Below, piece by piece: positions 54,665-63,285 of a stretch of DNA of 64,000 nucleotides (its first letter is position 1; each line of letters starts with the position of its first letter). Below the pieces are notes generated by a model. That model was not told where the DNA came from. It worked only from the letters and a program-made list of their open reading frames with translations, and made no database searches. The position numbers were made by a program, and so were the translations under genes. The stretch comes from Clostridia bacterium 41_269 (GTDB lineage Bacteria; Bacillota; DTU086): NCBI GenBank assembly GCA_001508005.1, contig LGEZ01000004.1:1-64000 (forward strand), in the 5' to 3' direction.

Positions 54665-55950
54665 CATTAATAACCCTTTCTTTTGCTGGTCTGATACTGC
54701 TTTTTGTTCTTATGTTTTTAGGCATGCCCATCAGTTTTTCTATGTTTATTGTAGGCTTTTTGGGGCTTATGCTGACTGTTTCTCCTAAAGCGGCATTTAC
54801 AGTTATAACAGCGGATCTTTGGAATGAGTTTTCAAAATACACCATGAGTGTAATACCCCTTTATGTTCTGATGGGGGAGATCGTTTTTAGAACTGGCGTA
54901 ACGGAAAAACTCTTTCGGGCTGCATACAAATGGGTGGGTCAGCTAAAAGGGGGAATGGCAGGAACTGTTGTGTTGGCAAGTGCAGGTTTTGCTGCAATAT
55001 GCGGCAGTAATTCTGCCACTGCGGCTACTATGGGCACTGTGGCCCTGCCTGAACTAAAAAAGTACGGCTATGATAATGCTTTGAGTTTAGGCACCATTGC
55101 GGCTGGGGGGACACTTGGAGTGATTATGCCTCCCAGCACAGTACTCCTCGTTATTGCTCTGCAGACAGAGCAGTCCGTAAGGTCTCTGTTTATTGCCAGT
55201 GTTATTCCAGCTATCATACTGACTTTGCTTTTTCTCCTGACTATATTGTTTATATGTCAGAAGAACCCTCAACTTGGTCCTGCGGGACCTAAAACTCCAA
55301 TTAGAGATAAACTGTATTCTTTAAAGGATGTTCTACCCGTTTTAGGTCTTTTTGCCTTTGTAATTGGAGGGCTTCATTTGGGCTGGTTCACACCCACGGA
55401 ATCAGCTGCCTTTGGCGCTTTTGGTGCTGTTGTACTATCCCTCTTGATGAGAAGCTTAAGTTTAAAGATGCTGGAAGAAGCAGCCCTTAATACTCTCAAA
55501 TCTTCAACTATGGTAATAATGCTGATGGTAGGTGCAATGGTTTTTGGACGTTTTTTAGCTATAACACGGCTGCCTTATGAGATTGCTGCCTGGACTGCAA
55601 AACTGGATGTTGATGGAGTAATTATACTTCTTGCAGTTTTAGCTGTTTTTGTAATTGGGGGAGCCGTAATGGATGCTTTAGGCTTTTTGATAATTTCCCT
55701 GCCTATTTTTTATCCCACTATTATTTCTTTGGGTTATGATCCTGTGTGGCTAGGAGTGGTGCTCTGTATAGTTACCAGCGCTGGAGCTATAACACCGCCT
55801 GTGGGGGTTAACGTCTTTGTAGTAAAGGGCTTTGCTCCAGAGGTTCCCATGGGTTCCATTTTTAAAGGTGCTGTTTACTATTTGGGTGCCTATGCTCTAC
55901 TGATTACACTGCTCATATGTTTCCCCAACATAATTACTTTTTTACTATAA
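54661..55950 (+). CDS. dctM: TRAP transporter large permease subunit DctM
   Basis: 429 aa, about 12 membrane helices. Signature segments FAAICGSNSATAATMGTVALPELKKYGYD and AAGGTLGVIMPPSTVLLVIA, plus GLHLGWFTPTESAAFGAFGA and SAGAITPPVGVNVFVVKG, define the ion-coupled transport channel. Starts inside the dctQ stop. No terminator is evident; the valS promoter follows. Confidence 0.94.
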   Translation: MTLITLSFAGLILLFVLMFLGMPISFSMFIVGFLGLMLTVSPKAAFTVITADLWNEFSKYTMSVIPLYVLMGEIVFRTGVTEKLFRAAYKWVGQLKGGMAGTVVLASAGFAAICGSNSATAATMGTVALPELKKYGYDNALSLGTIAAGGTLGVIMPPSTVLLVIALQTEQSVRSLFIASVIPAIILTLLFLLTILFICQKNPQLGPAGPKTPIRDKLYSLKDVLPVLGLFAFVIGGLHLGWFTPTESAAFGAFGAVVLSLLMRSLSLKMLEEAALNTLKSSTMVIMLMVGAMVFGRFLAITRLPYEIAAWTAKLDVDGVIILLAVLAVFVIGGAVMDALGFLIISLPIFYPTIISLGYDPVWLGVVLCIVTSAGAITPPVGVNVFVVKGFAPEVPMGSIFKGAVYYLGAYALLITLLICFPNIITFLL

Positions 55951-56017
55951 AAAACTTAAAAACTTAAAAAGAATTTAAAATAAAAATTAAATTAATTTCC
56001 CATAAAATATGCGGCAC

Positions 56018-56046
56018 TTGACTTTACTGAAGTTCACCGCTATTAT
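56018..56046 (+). promoter_or_regulatory. valS promoter
   Basis: TTGACT (56018-56023), 17 bases, TATTAT (56041-56046), placing the transcript start just before the T-box leader. Confidence 0.65.
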
Positions 56047-56092
56047 AATTGTAGGTTGCAGCTAATAATTATTTAATAAAAATAAATATTAA

Positions 56093-56334
56093 AGCCGATG
56101 AACAGGAGTGGTAGCCTGTTTACTACCGCAAGAGAGGAAAACCCTTAGGCTGGAAGGTTTTCTCGGTGAGGGACGGGTGACGTCGCCTGGGAGAATCCCT
56201 GCTGAAAGGGCTTTATGCCTTAGTAAGGGGGACGGTGGGACCGTTAAACCCGAATGAGTTTTGCGTACTTAATGTACGAAATAAGGTGGTACCGCGGAAG
56301 AGCTCCTTCCGTCCTTAACGGGAGGGGCTTTTTA
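56093..56334 (+). promoter_or_regulatory. T-box leader of valS
   Basis: tRNA-sensing riboswitch. The T-box sequence AAGGTGGTACCGCG is at 56283-56296; its TGGT matches the ACCA end expected for tRNA-Val. Stem I lies at about 56095-56200 and its specifier appears to be GTC (56182-56184), a valine codon, in TGACGTCGCC. The terminator is 56301-56334: AGCTCCTTCCGT pairs with ACGGGAGGGGCT, then TTTTT. Uncharged tRNA-Val should stabilise the antiterminator. Confidence 0.93.
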
Positions 56335-56368
56335 TTTAGATAACAATCCAGGAGGAGGGCAGAATTTG

Positions 56369-59023
56369 ATGAATTCAGGAGAGCACGAAATTCTGTCTAA
56401 AACCTATGATCCTAAAAAAGTAGAGCAGAAGTGGTATGACTTTTGGAAAGAGAAGGGGTTTTTTCATGCTGAAGTCGAGGAGGAAAAAGAACCTTTCTGC
56501 ATTGTTATGCCTCCTCCCAATGTTACGGGTTCTCTTCATTTGGGACATGCCTTAAATAATACCCTTCAGGATATCCTGATCCGTTTTAGAAGGATGCAGG
56601 GCTATAACACTTTATGGCTTCCTGGGACAGATCATGCGGGTATTGCTACTCAAACTCGTGTTGAGGAACATCTGACAAAAACTGAAGGTAAAAGCAGACA
56701 TGATTTGGGACGGGAAAAATTTCTTGAGAGAGTTTGGCAGTGGAAGGAAAAGTATGGTGGACAGATAACCAAGCAGCTTTCCCTGTTAGGATGTTCCTGT
56801 GACTGGGATAGGGAACGATTTACAATGGATGAGGGCTGTTCCAGGGCAGTCAGGGAAGTTTTTGTTTCCCTGTATAAAAAAGGCTTAATATACAGAGGCA
56901 ATTATATAATTAACTGGTGTCCCAAATGCCAGACAACCATTTCGGACATAGAAGTTGAGCATGAAGAGCGGGAAAGCAGGCTGTGGTACGTGCGCTATCC
57001 TTTAAAGGATGGTACAGGGTATATAACTGTTGCCACAACGCGTCCTGAAACCATTCTTGGAGATACTGCGGTGGCGGTGAATCCAGATGATGAAAGATAT
57101 ACTGATATGATAGGCAAAACAGCTGTGCTTCCAGTGCTGGGAAGAGAGATCCCCATTATTGCTGATGACTATGTAGATCCAAATTTTGGTACTGGTGCGG
57201 TTAAGATAACTCCTGCACATGATCCCAATGACTTTGAAGTAGGCAGACGTCATAATCTGCCTCAGATTACTGTAATAGATCAAGAAGGAAAGATGACTAA
57301 GGAAGCTGGCAAATATGAAGGTATGGACCGTTATGAGTGCAGAGAGCAGCTTGTCCGCGACTTGGAAGACATGGGGCTACTTGTAAAAGCTGAAGAATAT
57401 ACCCATTCCGTAGGATGCTGCTATCGCTGTGGAACGGTTATTGAACCCCTAGTATCTGAACAGTGGTTTGTAAAAATGAAGCCATTAGCGGAACCGGCAA
57501 TTAAGGCTGCTTTAGAAGGAAAGGTCAGGTTTATTCCTGAGCGTTTTACAAAAATTTATTTAAATTGGCTTGAGAATATTAATGACTGGTGCATATCGAG
57601 ACAGCTGTGGTGGGGACATAGAATACCTGTTTGGTACTGCAACCAGTGCGGATCTGAAATGTGTGAATACGAAGATCCTGAAGCATGTACAGCTTGCGGT
57701 AGCAGAGATATTTATCAAGACCCTGATGTTTTGGATACGTGGTTCAGCTCTGCTTTATGGCCTTTTTCTACTTTAGGCTGGCCCGAAGAAACGCCGGAAC
57801 TTAAGCATTTTTATCCCACATCTGTTTTGGTAACAGGAAGGGATATTATTTTCTTTTGGGTTGCCAGAATGATCTTTATGGGCCTTGAATTTATGAAAGA
57901 AGTTCCCTTCCATGAAGTGTTTATTCATGGTTTGGTTTTAGATTCCCTTGGGAGAAAAATGAGCAAATCCTTAGGAAATGGTGTTGACCCCATTGAAGTG
58001 ATAGATCAGTACGGTTCAGATATTCTACGATTTATGCTTGTGACGGGAAATACTCCTGGAAATGATATTAGATTTCATTTTGAAAGGCTTGAAGGAACCA
58101 GAAATTTTGCAAATAAAATATGGAATGCCTCACGCTTTGCATTAATGAATTTAGGAGATTACGAAGGTGGCGGAGAAGAAATTAAGCCTGAACTGGAAGA
58201 TAGGTGGATTTTGAGCAGGTACAGCAAAACTGTAAAAGAGGTGACAAAAAATCTTGAAAATTATGAGCTTGGTGAAGCAGCCCGCAGTCTTTATGATTTC
58301 ATATGGAATGAGTTCTGCGATTGGTATATTGAGCTAGCAAAAGATCGATTATATGGTAAGGTTTCCGAAGAAAGCAGGAGAAGGGCTCAGTTTACTTTGA
58401 GTTTTGTTTTAGGAAATACTATGAAGCTCTTACATCCATTTATGCCCTTTATAACTGAGGAAATTTGGCAGAAGCTTCCCCATGAAGAAGCAAGTATTAT
58501 GATTTCCAGCTGGCCGAAACCCAATAGTGAATTAGAGGATGAAAAAGCAGAAGAGCAGATGAACCTAATAATGGAAATTATAAGGGGAATAAGAAACATT
58601 AGGGCAGAAATGAACATTAAGCCTTCTCAAAAAGTTGAGATAATCGCTTCTGTTAAGGATGATGCTACTGCTGATATCATCCATAGGGGTATGGATCATA
58701 TTAAAAAGCTTGCTGGGGTATCAAAGGCAGAGATAGTGATAGATTTAAAAGAGAAGCCTCAAAAATCTGCTGCTGCAGTGGTATCAGGGGCAGAGATTTA
58801 TGTACCATTGGAAGGAATTATAGATTTTGAGGTTGAAATAAGGCGTATTGAAAAAGAACTGTCAGAAATTAGTCAGGAATTGAAAAAAACAGATAAAAAA
58901 CTCAGCAATGAGGGATTTTTGAAAAAGGCTCCTCCTCAAGTAGTAGAAAAGGAGAAAAATAAAAAGCTGGAACTTGAGCAGAAGAAAACTGCTTTAGAAG
59001 AAAGACTAAAAATGCTGAGGTAA
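56369..59023 (+). CDS. valS: Valyl-tRNA synthetase
   Basis: Class I aminoacyl-tRNA synthetase. HIGH motif in [15 protein letters not shown] near residue 50, editing domain ([17 protein letters not shown]), KMSKSLGN near 530, a zinc-ribbon-like CNQCGSEMC...CTACGSR insertion, and the C-terminal coiled-coil tRNA-binding arm. 884 aa. ATG 56369 after GGAGGAGGG; TTG 56366 is just before it. Controlled by the T-box leader. folC follows in five bases. Confidence 0.97.
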   Translation: MNSGEHEILSKTYDPKKVEQKWYDFWKEKGFFHAEVEEEKEPFCIVMPPPNVTGSLHLGHALNNTLQDILIRFRRMQGYNTLWLPGTDHAGIATQTRVEEHLTKTEGKSRHDLGREKFLERVWQWKEKYGGQITKQLSLLGCSCDWDRERFTMDEGCSRAVREVFVSLYKKGLIYRGNYIINWCPKCQTTISDIEVEHEERESRLWYVRYPLKDGTGYITVATTRPETILGDTAVAVNPDDERYTDMIGKTAVLPVLGREIPIIADDYVDPNFGTGAVKITPAHDPNDFEVGRRHNLPQITVIDQEGKMTKEAGKYEGMDRYECREQLVRDLEDMGLLVKAEEYTHSVGCCYRCGTVIEPLVSEQWFVKMKPLAEPAIKAALEGKVRFIPERFTKIYLNWLENINDWCISRQLWWGHRIPVWYCNQCGSEMCEYEDPEACTACGSRDIYQDPDVLDTWFSSALWPFSTLGWPEETPELKHFYPTSVLVTGRDIIFFWVARMIFMGLEFMKEVPFHEVFIHGLVLDSLGRKMSKSLGNGVDPIEVIDQYGSDILRFMLVTGNTPGNDIRFHFERLEGTRNFANKIWNASRFALMNLGDYEGGGEEIKPELEDRWILSRYSKTVKEVTKNLENYELGEAARSLYDFIWNEFCDWYIELAKDRLYGKVSEESRRRAQFTLSFVLGNTMKLLHPFMPFITEEIWQKLPHEEASIMISSWPKPNSELEDEKAEEQMNLIMEIIRGIRNIRAEMNIKPSQKVEIIASVKDDATADIIHRGMDHIKKLAGVSKAEIVIDLKEKPQKSAAAVVSGAEIYVPLEGIIDFEVEIRRIEKELSEISQELKKTDKKLSNEGFLKKAPPQVVEKEKNKKLELEQKKTALEERLKMLR

Positions 59024-59028
59024 CTGCT

Positions 59029-60342
59029 ATGAATTACTTTGAAGCCGAGAAATATCTTTTAAATCTTGATTGTTTTGGAATAAAACCGGGGCTTAGGAGG
59101 ATTAAAGTCCTACTGAACAGACTGGGGAATCCCCACTTAAATTTAAGATATGTTCATATTGCTGGGACCAACGGAAAAGGGTCAACGGCTGCTATGATTG
59201 CAGCGGTTCTAAATGAGGCGGGGTATAGAGTGGGTCTTTATACCTCGCCTCATATTTATAGTTATCGGGAACGCATTTCCGTAAACGGAAAAATGGTAAC
59301 GAAAAAAGAGTTTGCTGAAATTCTTTCTCTTATTAAAGGGGTTTCTGAAAAACTAGATGAACATCCTACAGAATTTGAAACTTTAACAGCCCTTGCTCTT
59401 TTTTATTTCAATAAAAGAAATGTTGATATTGCTGTAATGGAGGTGGGAATGGGTGGGCGCTTTGATGCCACTAATATCATTCCTTTACCGGAAGTAAGCA
59501 TAATAACAAATATAAGTATGGATCATACCCAGTATTTAGGAGATAATATAGAAAGGATTGCTCGGGAAAAAGCTGGAATTGTAAAAAGGAATGGTATTTT
59601 GGTAACAGCTGAAGAATCGGAGAAAGTGCGGGAAGTTTTTAAGCGTGAATGTAGTAAGAGGAATGCTTTATTTTTGTATGTTGGTGACAAAATTTTTTTT
59701 AAAAAAAGTAGGATTCTAACAATTAACGGTCTTTTCATGCAGGAATGTCTACTGAAGGGTAGAATATTTTCAATGGATGACCTCCTTCTTTCTATGATCG
59801 GAGGTCACCAGATTTTAAATGCAGCCACTGCTCTTTTAGCCTTAGAGGTTTTGGTTGAAAAGGGGTTTTTTATCAAAGAAATTCATATTAGAAGGGGTTT
59901 TGCCAAGGCAAAATGTAAAGCTCGCGTGGAAATTTTAAGTGGAAAGCCCCTTGTGGTTTTGGATGCTGCCCATAATAATGCCAGCATAAAGATGCTGAAG
60001 AATATTTTGATGGAAGATCTGAAGGTAGATAAACTCGTCCTGGTTACGGGAATGCTGGAGGATAAGGATAGGCTGGGTGCTGTTAAAATTTGGGGAAAAT
60101 ATCCCCGTGCTGTAATAGTAACAAAACCAGATAGTAATCGAGCTGGAAATTGGAGAGTATTAGGGGATTATTTTCATAAATATATCAAGAATGTAGATAT
60201 ATGCGAGGAAATTGAAGACGCTGTTTTTAATGGTTTTAAGCTGGCACAAAAGATAAAAGGCTGCCTTTGTGTTGCAGGGAGTTTTTATATCATAAGAAAT
60301 GCAGAAAGAAAACTGCAAAAGCTTTTAAAGAACAGCCAATAA
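59029..60342 (+). CDS. folC: Folylpolyglutamate synthase / dihydrofolate synthase
   Basis: Adds glutamate to folates. P-loop HIAGTNGKGSTAAM near residue 43, LYTSPHIYSYRERISVNG, MEVGMGGRFDATN, ISMDHTQYLG, and VLDAAHNNAS in the C-terminal domain. 437 aa. Co-transcribed with valS, a frequent arrangement in Firmicutes. Confidence 0.95.
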   Translation: MNYFEAEKYLLNLDCFGIKPGLRRIKVLLNRLGNPHLNLRYVHIAGTNGKGSTAAMIAAVLNEAGYRVGLYTSPHIYSYRERISVNGKMVTKKEFAEILSLIKGVSEKLDEHPTEFETLTALALFYFNKRNVDIAVMEVGMGGRFDATNIIPLPEVSIITNISMDHTQYLGDNIERIAREKAGIVKRNGILVTAEESEKVREVFKRECSKRNALFLYVGDKIFFKKSRILTINGLFMQECLLKGRIFSMDDLLLSMIGGHQILNAATALLALEVLVEKGFFIKEIHIRRGFAKAKCKARVEILSGKPLVVLDAAHNNASIKMLKNILMEDLKVDKLVLVTGMLEDKDRLGAVKIWGKYPRAVIVTKPDSNRAGNWRVLGDYFHKYIKNVDICEEIEDAVFNGFKLAQKIKGCLCVAGSFYIIRNAERKLQKLLKNSQ

Positions 60343-60430
60343 ATGTATAAAATAGGGTATTTATGGAGCAAAAATCTATAATTCTGTAAGAAAAAATAAA
60401 TAATTTATTAATACTTGACTTGAAAAGATA

Positions 60431-60465
60431 TGCTATACTACAGTTATGTGAACTGTGTTTTTTTT
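60431..60465 (+). promoter_or_regulatory. Extended -10 promoter and early hairpin of the respiratory-complex operon
   Basis: TGCTATACT (60431-60439) is an extended -10 element; no well-spaced -35 is seen (TTGACT at 60417 is too close). Immediately after, ACAGTT-ATGTG-AACTGT and a run of eight T (60440-60465) make a small terminator-like hairpin at the start of the leader. Confidence 0.5.
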
Positions 60466-60540
60466 GAGCATATATTTTAGGTCTTTTCTTTAAGTTTGAT
60501 GTACTTGGTTTTTAAAGGTAAAAGAGCCATTGAGTTTTAA

Positions 60541-60620
60541 AGGGGAGGAGGTGAAACCACAGCTTATCGGTGGTAGGGTTTGAAGTATAAAGCATTTAGA
60601 TTTCCACCGAGAGAGGGTGA
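60541..60620 (+). promoter_or_regulatory. Structured leader before the NuoJ-like gene
   Basis: TCGGTGG (60567-60573) pairs perfectly with CCACCGA (60604-60610), bringing the ribosome site GAGGGTGA (60613-60620) to the stem base. Upstream is a perfect AGGAGGTGA (60546-60554) with no good start codon behind it. A 10-codon frame GTG 60551 to TGA is possible as a leader peptide. The regulatory role is inferred. Confidence 0.4.
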
Positions 60621-60626
60621 AGTGCT

Positions 60627-60872
60627 ATGGTATCTCAGCTGTTATTAGTGCTGTTGGTTTTGGGTATATTCTTAGCGGTTTTTTTGAAGGACTTATTATA
60701 CTCTGCATTGTCGCTTGGTATTGCAAGTATTATTTTGGCAATAATTTTCTTTCAAATGGAATCGCCATATGCAGGGGTATTTGAATTAAGTGTTGGTGCA
60801 GGAATGGTTACAATTCTCTTTATAGCGGCTATCTCGTTGATTAATTCAAAGGAGGGACAGCAGGGTGAGTAG
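60627..60872 (+). CDS. NuoJ/MbhD-like membrane subunit (DUF4040 type)
   Basis: 81 aa, three helices: VSQLLLVLLVLGIFLAVFLKDLLYSALSLGIASIILAIIFF, then PYAGVFELSVGAGMVTILFIAAISL. The AGVFELSVGAG phrase is characteristic of the MbhD/MrpA-C-terminal DUF4040 subunits and aligns with the functional helix of NuoJ. Too short for full NuoJ. GAGGGTGA six bases before the ATG. First gene of the ion-pumping complex operon; overlaps the next gene by eight bases. Confidence 0.75.
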   Translation: MVSQLLLVLLVLGIFLAVFLKDLLYSALSLGIASIILAIIFFQMESPYAGVFELSVGAGMVTILFIAAISLINSKEGQQGE

Positions 60873-61110
60873 CAGATATGTACCTCCGTCCATACTGGGT
60901 GCGGGAGTAATTGTGATAGGACTTGTGGGTTATTTCATCTTCAGTGCGGTGGTAGGCAATCCTGCGAGTTTTGAATCAGTTGCTGCCCCAACCGCTGATT
61001 TTCGCATTACCCTTTGGATCGGTAGGGCCTTAGATGTTTTAGTCCAAGGCGCATTGGTTCTTTCTGGCGTAATGGGAGTGGTTGCACTGTTAAGGGGGAT
61101 TAGGGTATGA
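60865..61110 (+). CDS. Small membrane subunit, MbhE-like
   Basis: 81 aa with two hydrophobic helices (SILGAGVIVIGLVGYFIFSAVVG and LVQGALVLSGVMGVVALLRG). RALDVLVQGALVLSGVMGVVALLR resembles the second small segment after DUF4040 in Mrp/Mbh-type complexes, but the assignment rests mainly on position. GTG start overlapping the previous gene; next gene overlaps by four bases. Confidence 0.6.
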   Translation: MSSRYVPPSILGAGVIVIGLVGYFIFSAVVGNPASFESVAAPTADFRITLWIGRALDVLVQGALVLSGVMGVVALLRGIRV

Positions 61111-61409
61111 CACTGACCTTTAATTTTGCTGTTGCGGTGGTAATTTTTGTGTTGGGTTTGTTCTGTATTGTAGCAAACCGCAGTATGATTAAGACTCTTA
61201 TCGGTATAGAAATTTTGAATAGAGCAGTCACCCTTACTTTTATTACCAGTGGTTACTTTGGAGGCAAAGCTGCTTTAGCACAGTCTGTTGCGGTTTTGAG
61301 TATTACCATTGATGCAGTTGTTGTTGCTGTGGCGCTGAGTATAATCATTAACGCCAAGCGCCTGTATGGTGATATCAATACTGAATTGCTGACAAGACTA
61401 AAAGGGTAA
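61107..61409 (+). CDS. nuoK: NuoK/MnhC-like subunit
   Basis: 100 aa, three helices, in the NuoK/MrpC family: LFCIVANRSMIKTLIGIEILNRAVTLTFI (with the conserved helix glutamate in GIEIL) and AQSVAVLSITIDAVVVAVALSIIINAKR. ATG overlaps the previous stop. Part of the proton or sodium path of the complex. Confidence 0.85.
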   Translation: MTLTFNFAVAVVIFVLGLFCIVANRSMIKTLIGIEILNRAVTLTFITSGYFGGKAALAQSVAVLSITIDAVVVAVALSIIINAKRLYGDINTELLTRLKG

Positions 61410-61436
61410 AAGGGTGAAGGAATGGGGGAATGAGCT

Positions 61437-63272
61437 GTGAATAGCTATGCATGGGTCGTAGCGCTGCCATTTATTGGCACTGCTCTAATGCCTCTGATGA
61501 AGCTTGGAGGCAAGCGGGCTGAAAGCTTTTTTGCAAACTTGATCTGTTTTGGTACTGCAGTTTTTGCTCTAACGCTTATTCCTACAATTAGAGAAGGAGA
61601 AGTTGCCATAGTTGAGTGGATACCGGGGTTAGTTAAATTTACTGCCTTTACAGACGGGCTTTCAATATTCCTTACAACTGTTGCAGCATGTATAGGCGCA
61701 CTTATTGCTCTTTATTCCGTTGAATACATGAATGAAGAAAAGGACTTACTGCGTTATTGGGCTATGTTTACATTGTTTGTAGGCGGCATGATTGGTTTGG
61801 CACTAACAGCCAACCTCTTGATGCTCTATGTGTTTTGGGAAGTTGTGGGTCTTACCTCCTATGCTCTTATTGGTTACTATTATAATGACCCCAAAGCTGC
61901 TCGTGCTGGTTTAAAGGCTTTTCTAACTACCAGACTTGGTGACGTGGGTCTTTTAGTAGGTATATTGGCTCTGTATTTTTCTATGGAACCCCATACTTTT
62001 AATTTCTTAGAAATAGCTGAAGCTATTGAGGCAGGAGAAATCTCAGGGAATATCCTGGCGATAGCAGCTTTTGGAATGCTTCTGGGTGCAATGGGTAAAT
62101 CTGCACAAGCACCGCTTCACGTTTGGTTGGCCGACGCTATGGAAGCTCCTACAACAATTAGTGCTTTAATTCACGCTGCTACAATGGTTAACGCTGGTGT
62201 TTACCTTATGGCAAGAACATATCCTATTTTCCATACAGTACCAGGGTGGGCTAATACGGTATTGCTGGTTGGAGCTATAACTGCTTTCTTAACCGCTACT
62301 CTGGCTTTGGTGGAACCTGATTTAAAACGCGTTCTTGCTTATTCAACGGTAAGCCAGCTGGGTTATATGTTTGCTGCAGTTGGAGCGGGAAGCATTTTTG
62401 CAGCAAAATTCCATTTGATTAACCATGCGCTGTTTAAAGCCCTTCTCTTTCTCTGTGCCGGAGCAGTAATTCATCACCTTCATGGTGTAAGGAACATGTA
62501 CGAAATGGGCGGCGGCGTAGGTAGACAGATGAAGTTTACGGGGACCTGTTATCTGATTGGTACCCTTTCATTGGCTGGTATTCCCATATTTAATGGATTT
62601 TGGAGCAAGGACTTAGTAATAGGGGCTACTTTGGAGGCAGGAAATGTTCTTGGTGCAGCACTTCTTGTACTTGCAGCAGTTCTAACCGTTATTTATTCCT
62701 TTAGGGCTTATTATTTGGTATTCTGCGGTACTTCTGATAAGCATTTGCATGATCCTGGTGTGGTTATGAAGATACCTCTGGGACTGCTGGCAATTGGTGC
62801 TCTGGTTTCATGGCTAGGCGTGGGCTTTTTCTCCACCAAGATGCACGACAGTGGTCTTGAAGTACATGCCATGAGCGTAGGAGAACTTCTACATCATACA
62901 GTGACCAGTGTAGCATTACTTCTTTCCCTTGGAGCAGTAGCATTAGGATTGCTCATTTACTGGTCGGTGAAGGATTCCGGAAAGGCACTAGAGAAAGCAG
63001 CACCAACACTTGCCAATATACTTAAAGCAGGATACGGAATTGAAAGCATTTACCTGACGGTATTCTATGGAACAAGAGAGATTGGAAAGTCCATACTTTC
63101 AGCTATTGACGAGTATGTATTGGAGAAGGGAATAAACCAAGGATTGGCTTCATTATCGTTGGGTGCCGGAAAAGCCGGAAAAGTGATGCACCCAGGGGAT
63201 GTTTCATACAACGTTGTGGGCATTATCACGGGTATGTTGCTGGTACTTATAGTTATGTTTTTAGCAGTGTAA
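61437..63272 (+). CDS. nuoL: NuoL-like antiporter subunit
   Basis: 611 aa, about 16 helices. LLMLYVFWEVVGLTSYALIGYYY carries the key Glu of helix 5; APLHVWLADAMEAPTTISALIHAATMVNAGVYLMAR is the NuoL/MrpA signature; LAYSTVSQLGYMFAAVG, FHLINHALFKALLFLCAGAVIHHLHGVRNM and WSKDLVIGATLEAG follow. The C-terminal lateral helix is present but short. Proton- or sodium-translocating subunit. GTG start with AAGGGTGAAGG upstream. Confidence 0.92.
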   Translation: MNSYAWVVALPFIGTALMPLMKLGGKRAESFFANLICFGTAVFALTLIPTIREGEVAIVEWIPGLVKFTAFTDGLSIFLTTVAACIGALIALYSVEYMNEEKDLLRYWAMFTLFVGGMIGLALTANLLMLYVFWEVVGLTSYALIGYYYNDPKAARAGLKAFLTTRLGDVGLLVGILALYFSMEPHTFNFLEIAEAIEAGEISGNILAIAAFGMLLGAMGKSAQAPLHVWLADAMEAPTTISALIHAATMVNAGVYLMARTYPIFHTVPGWANTVLLVGAITAFLTATLALVEPDLKRVLAYSTVSQLGYMFAAVGAGSIFAAKFHLINHALFKALLFLCAGAVIHHLHGVRNMYEMGGGVGRQMKFTGTCYLIGTLSLAGIPIFNGFWSKDLVIGATLEAGNVLGAALLVLAAVLTVIYSFRAYYLVFCGTSDKHLHDPGVVMKIPLGLLAIGALVSWLGVGFFSTKMHDSGLEVHAMSVGELLHHTVTSVALLLSLGAVALGLLIYWSVKDSGKALEKAAPTLANILKAGYGIESIYLTVFYGTREIGKSILSAIDEYVLEKGINQGLASLSLGAGKAGKVMHPGDVSYNVVGIITGMLLVLIVMFLAV

Positions 63273-63285
63273 GGGGGGAAATGAG

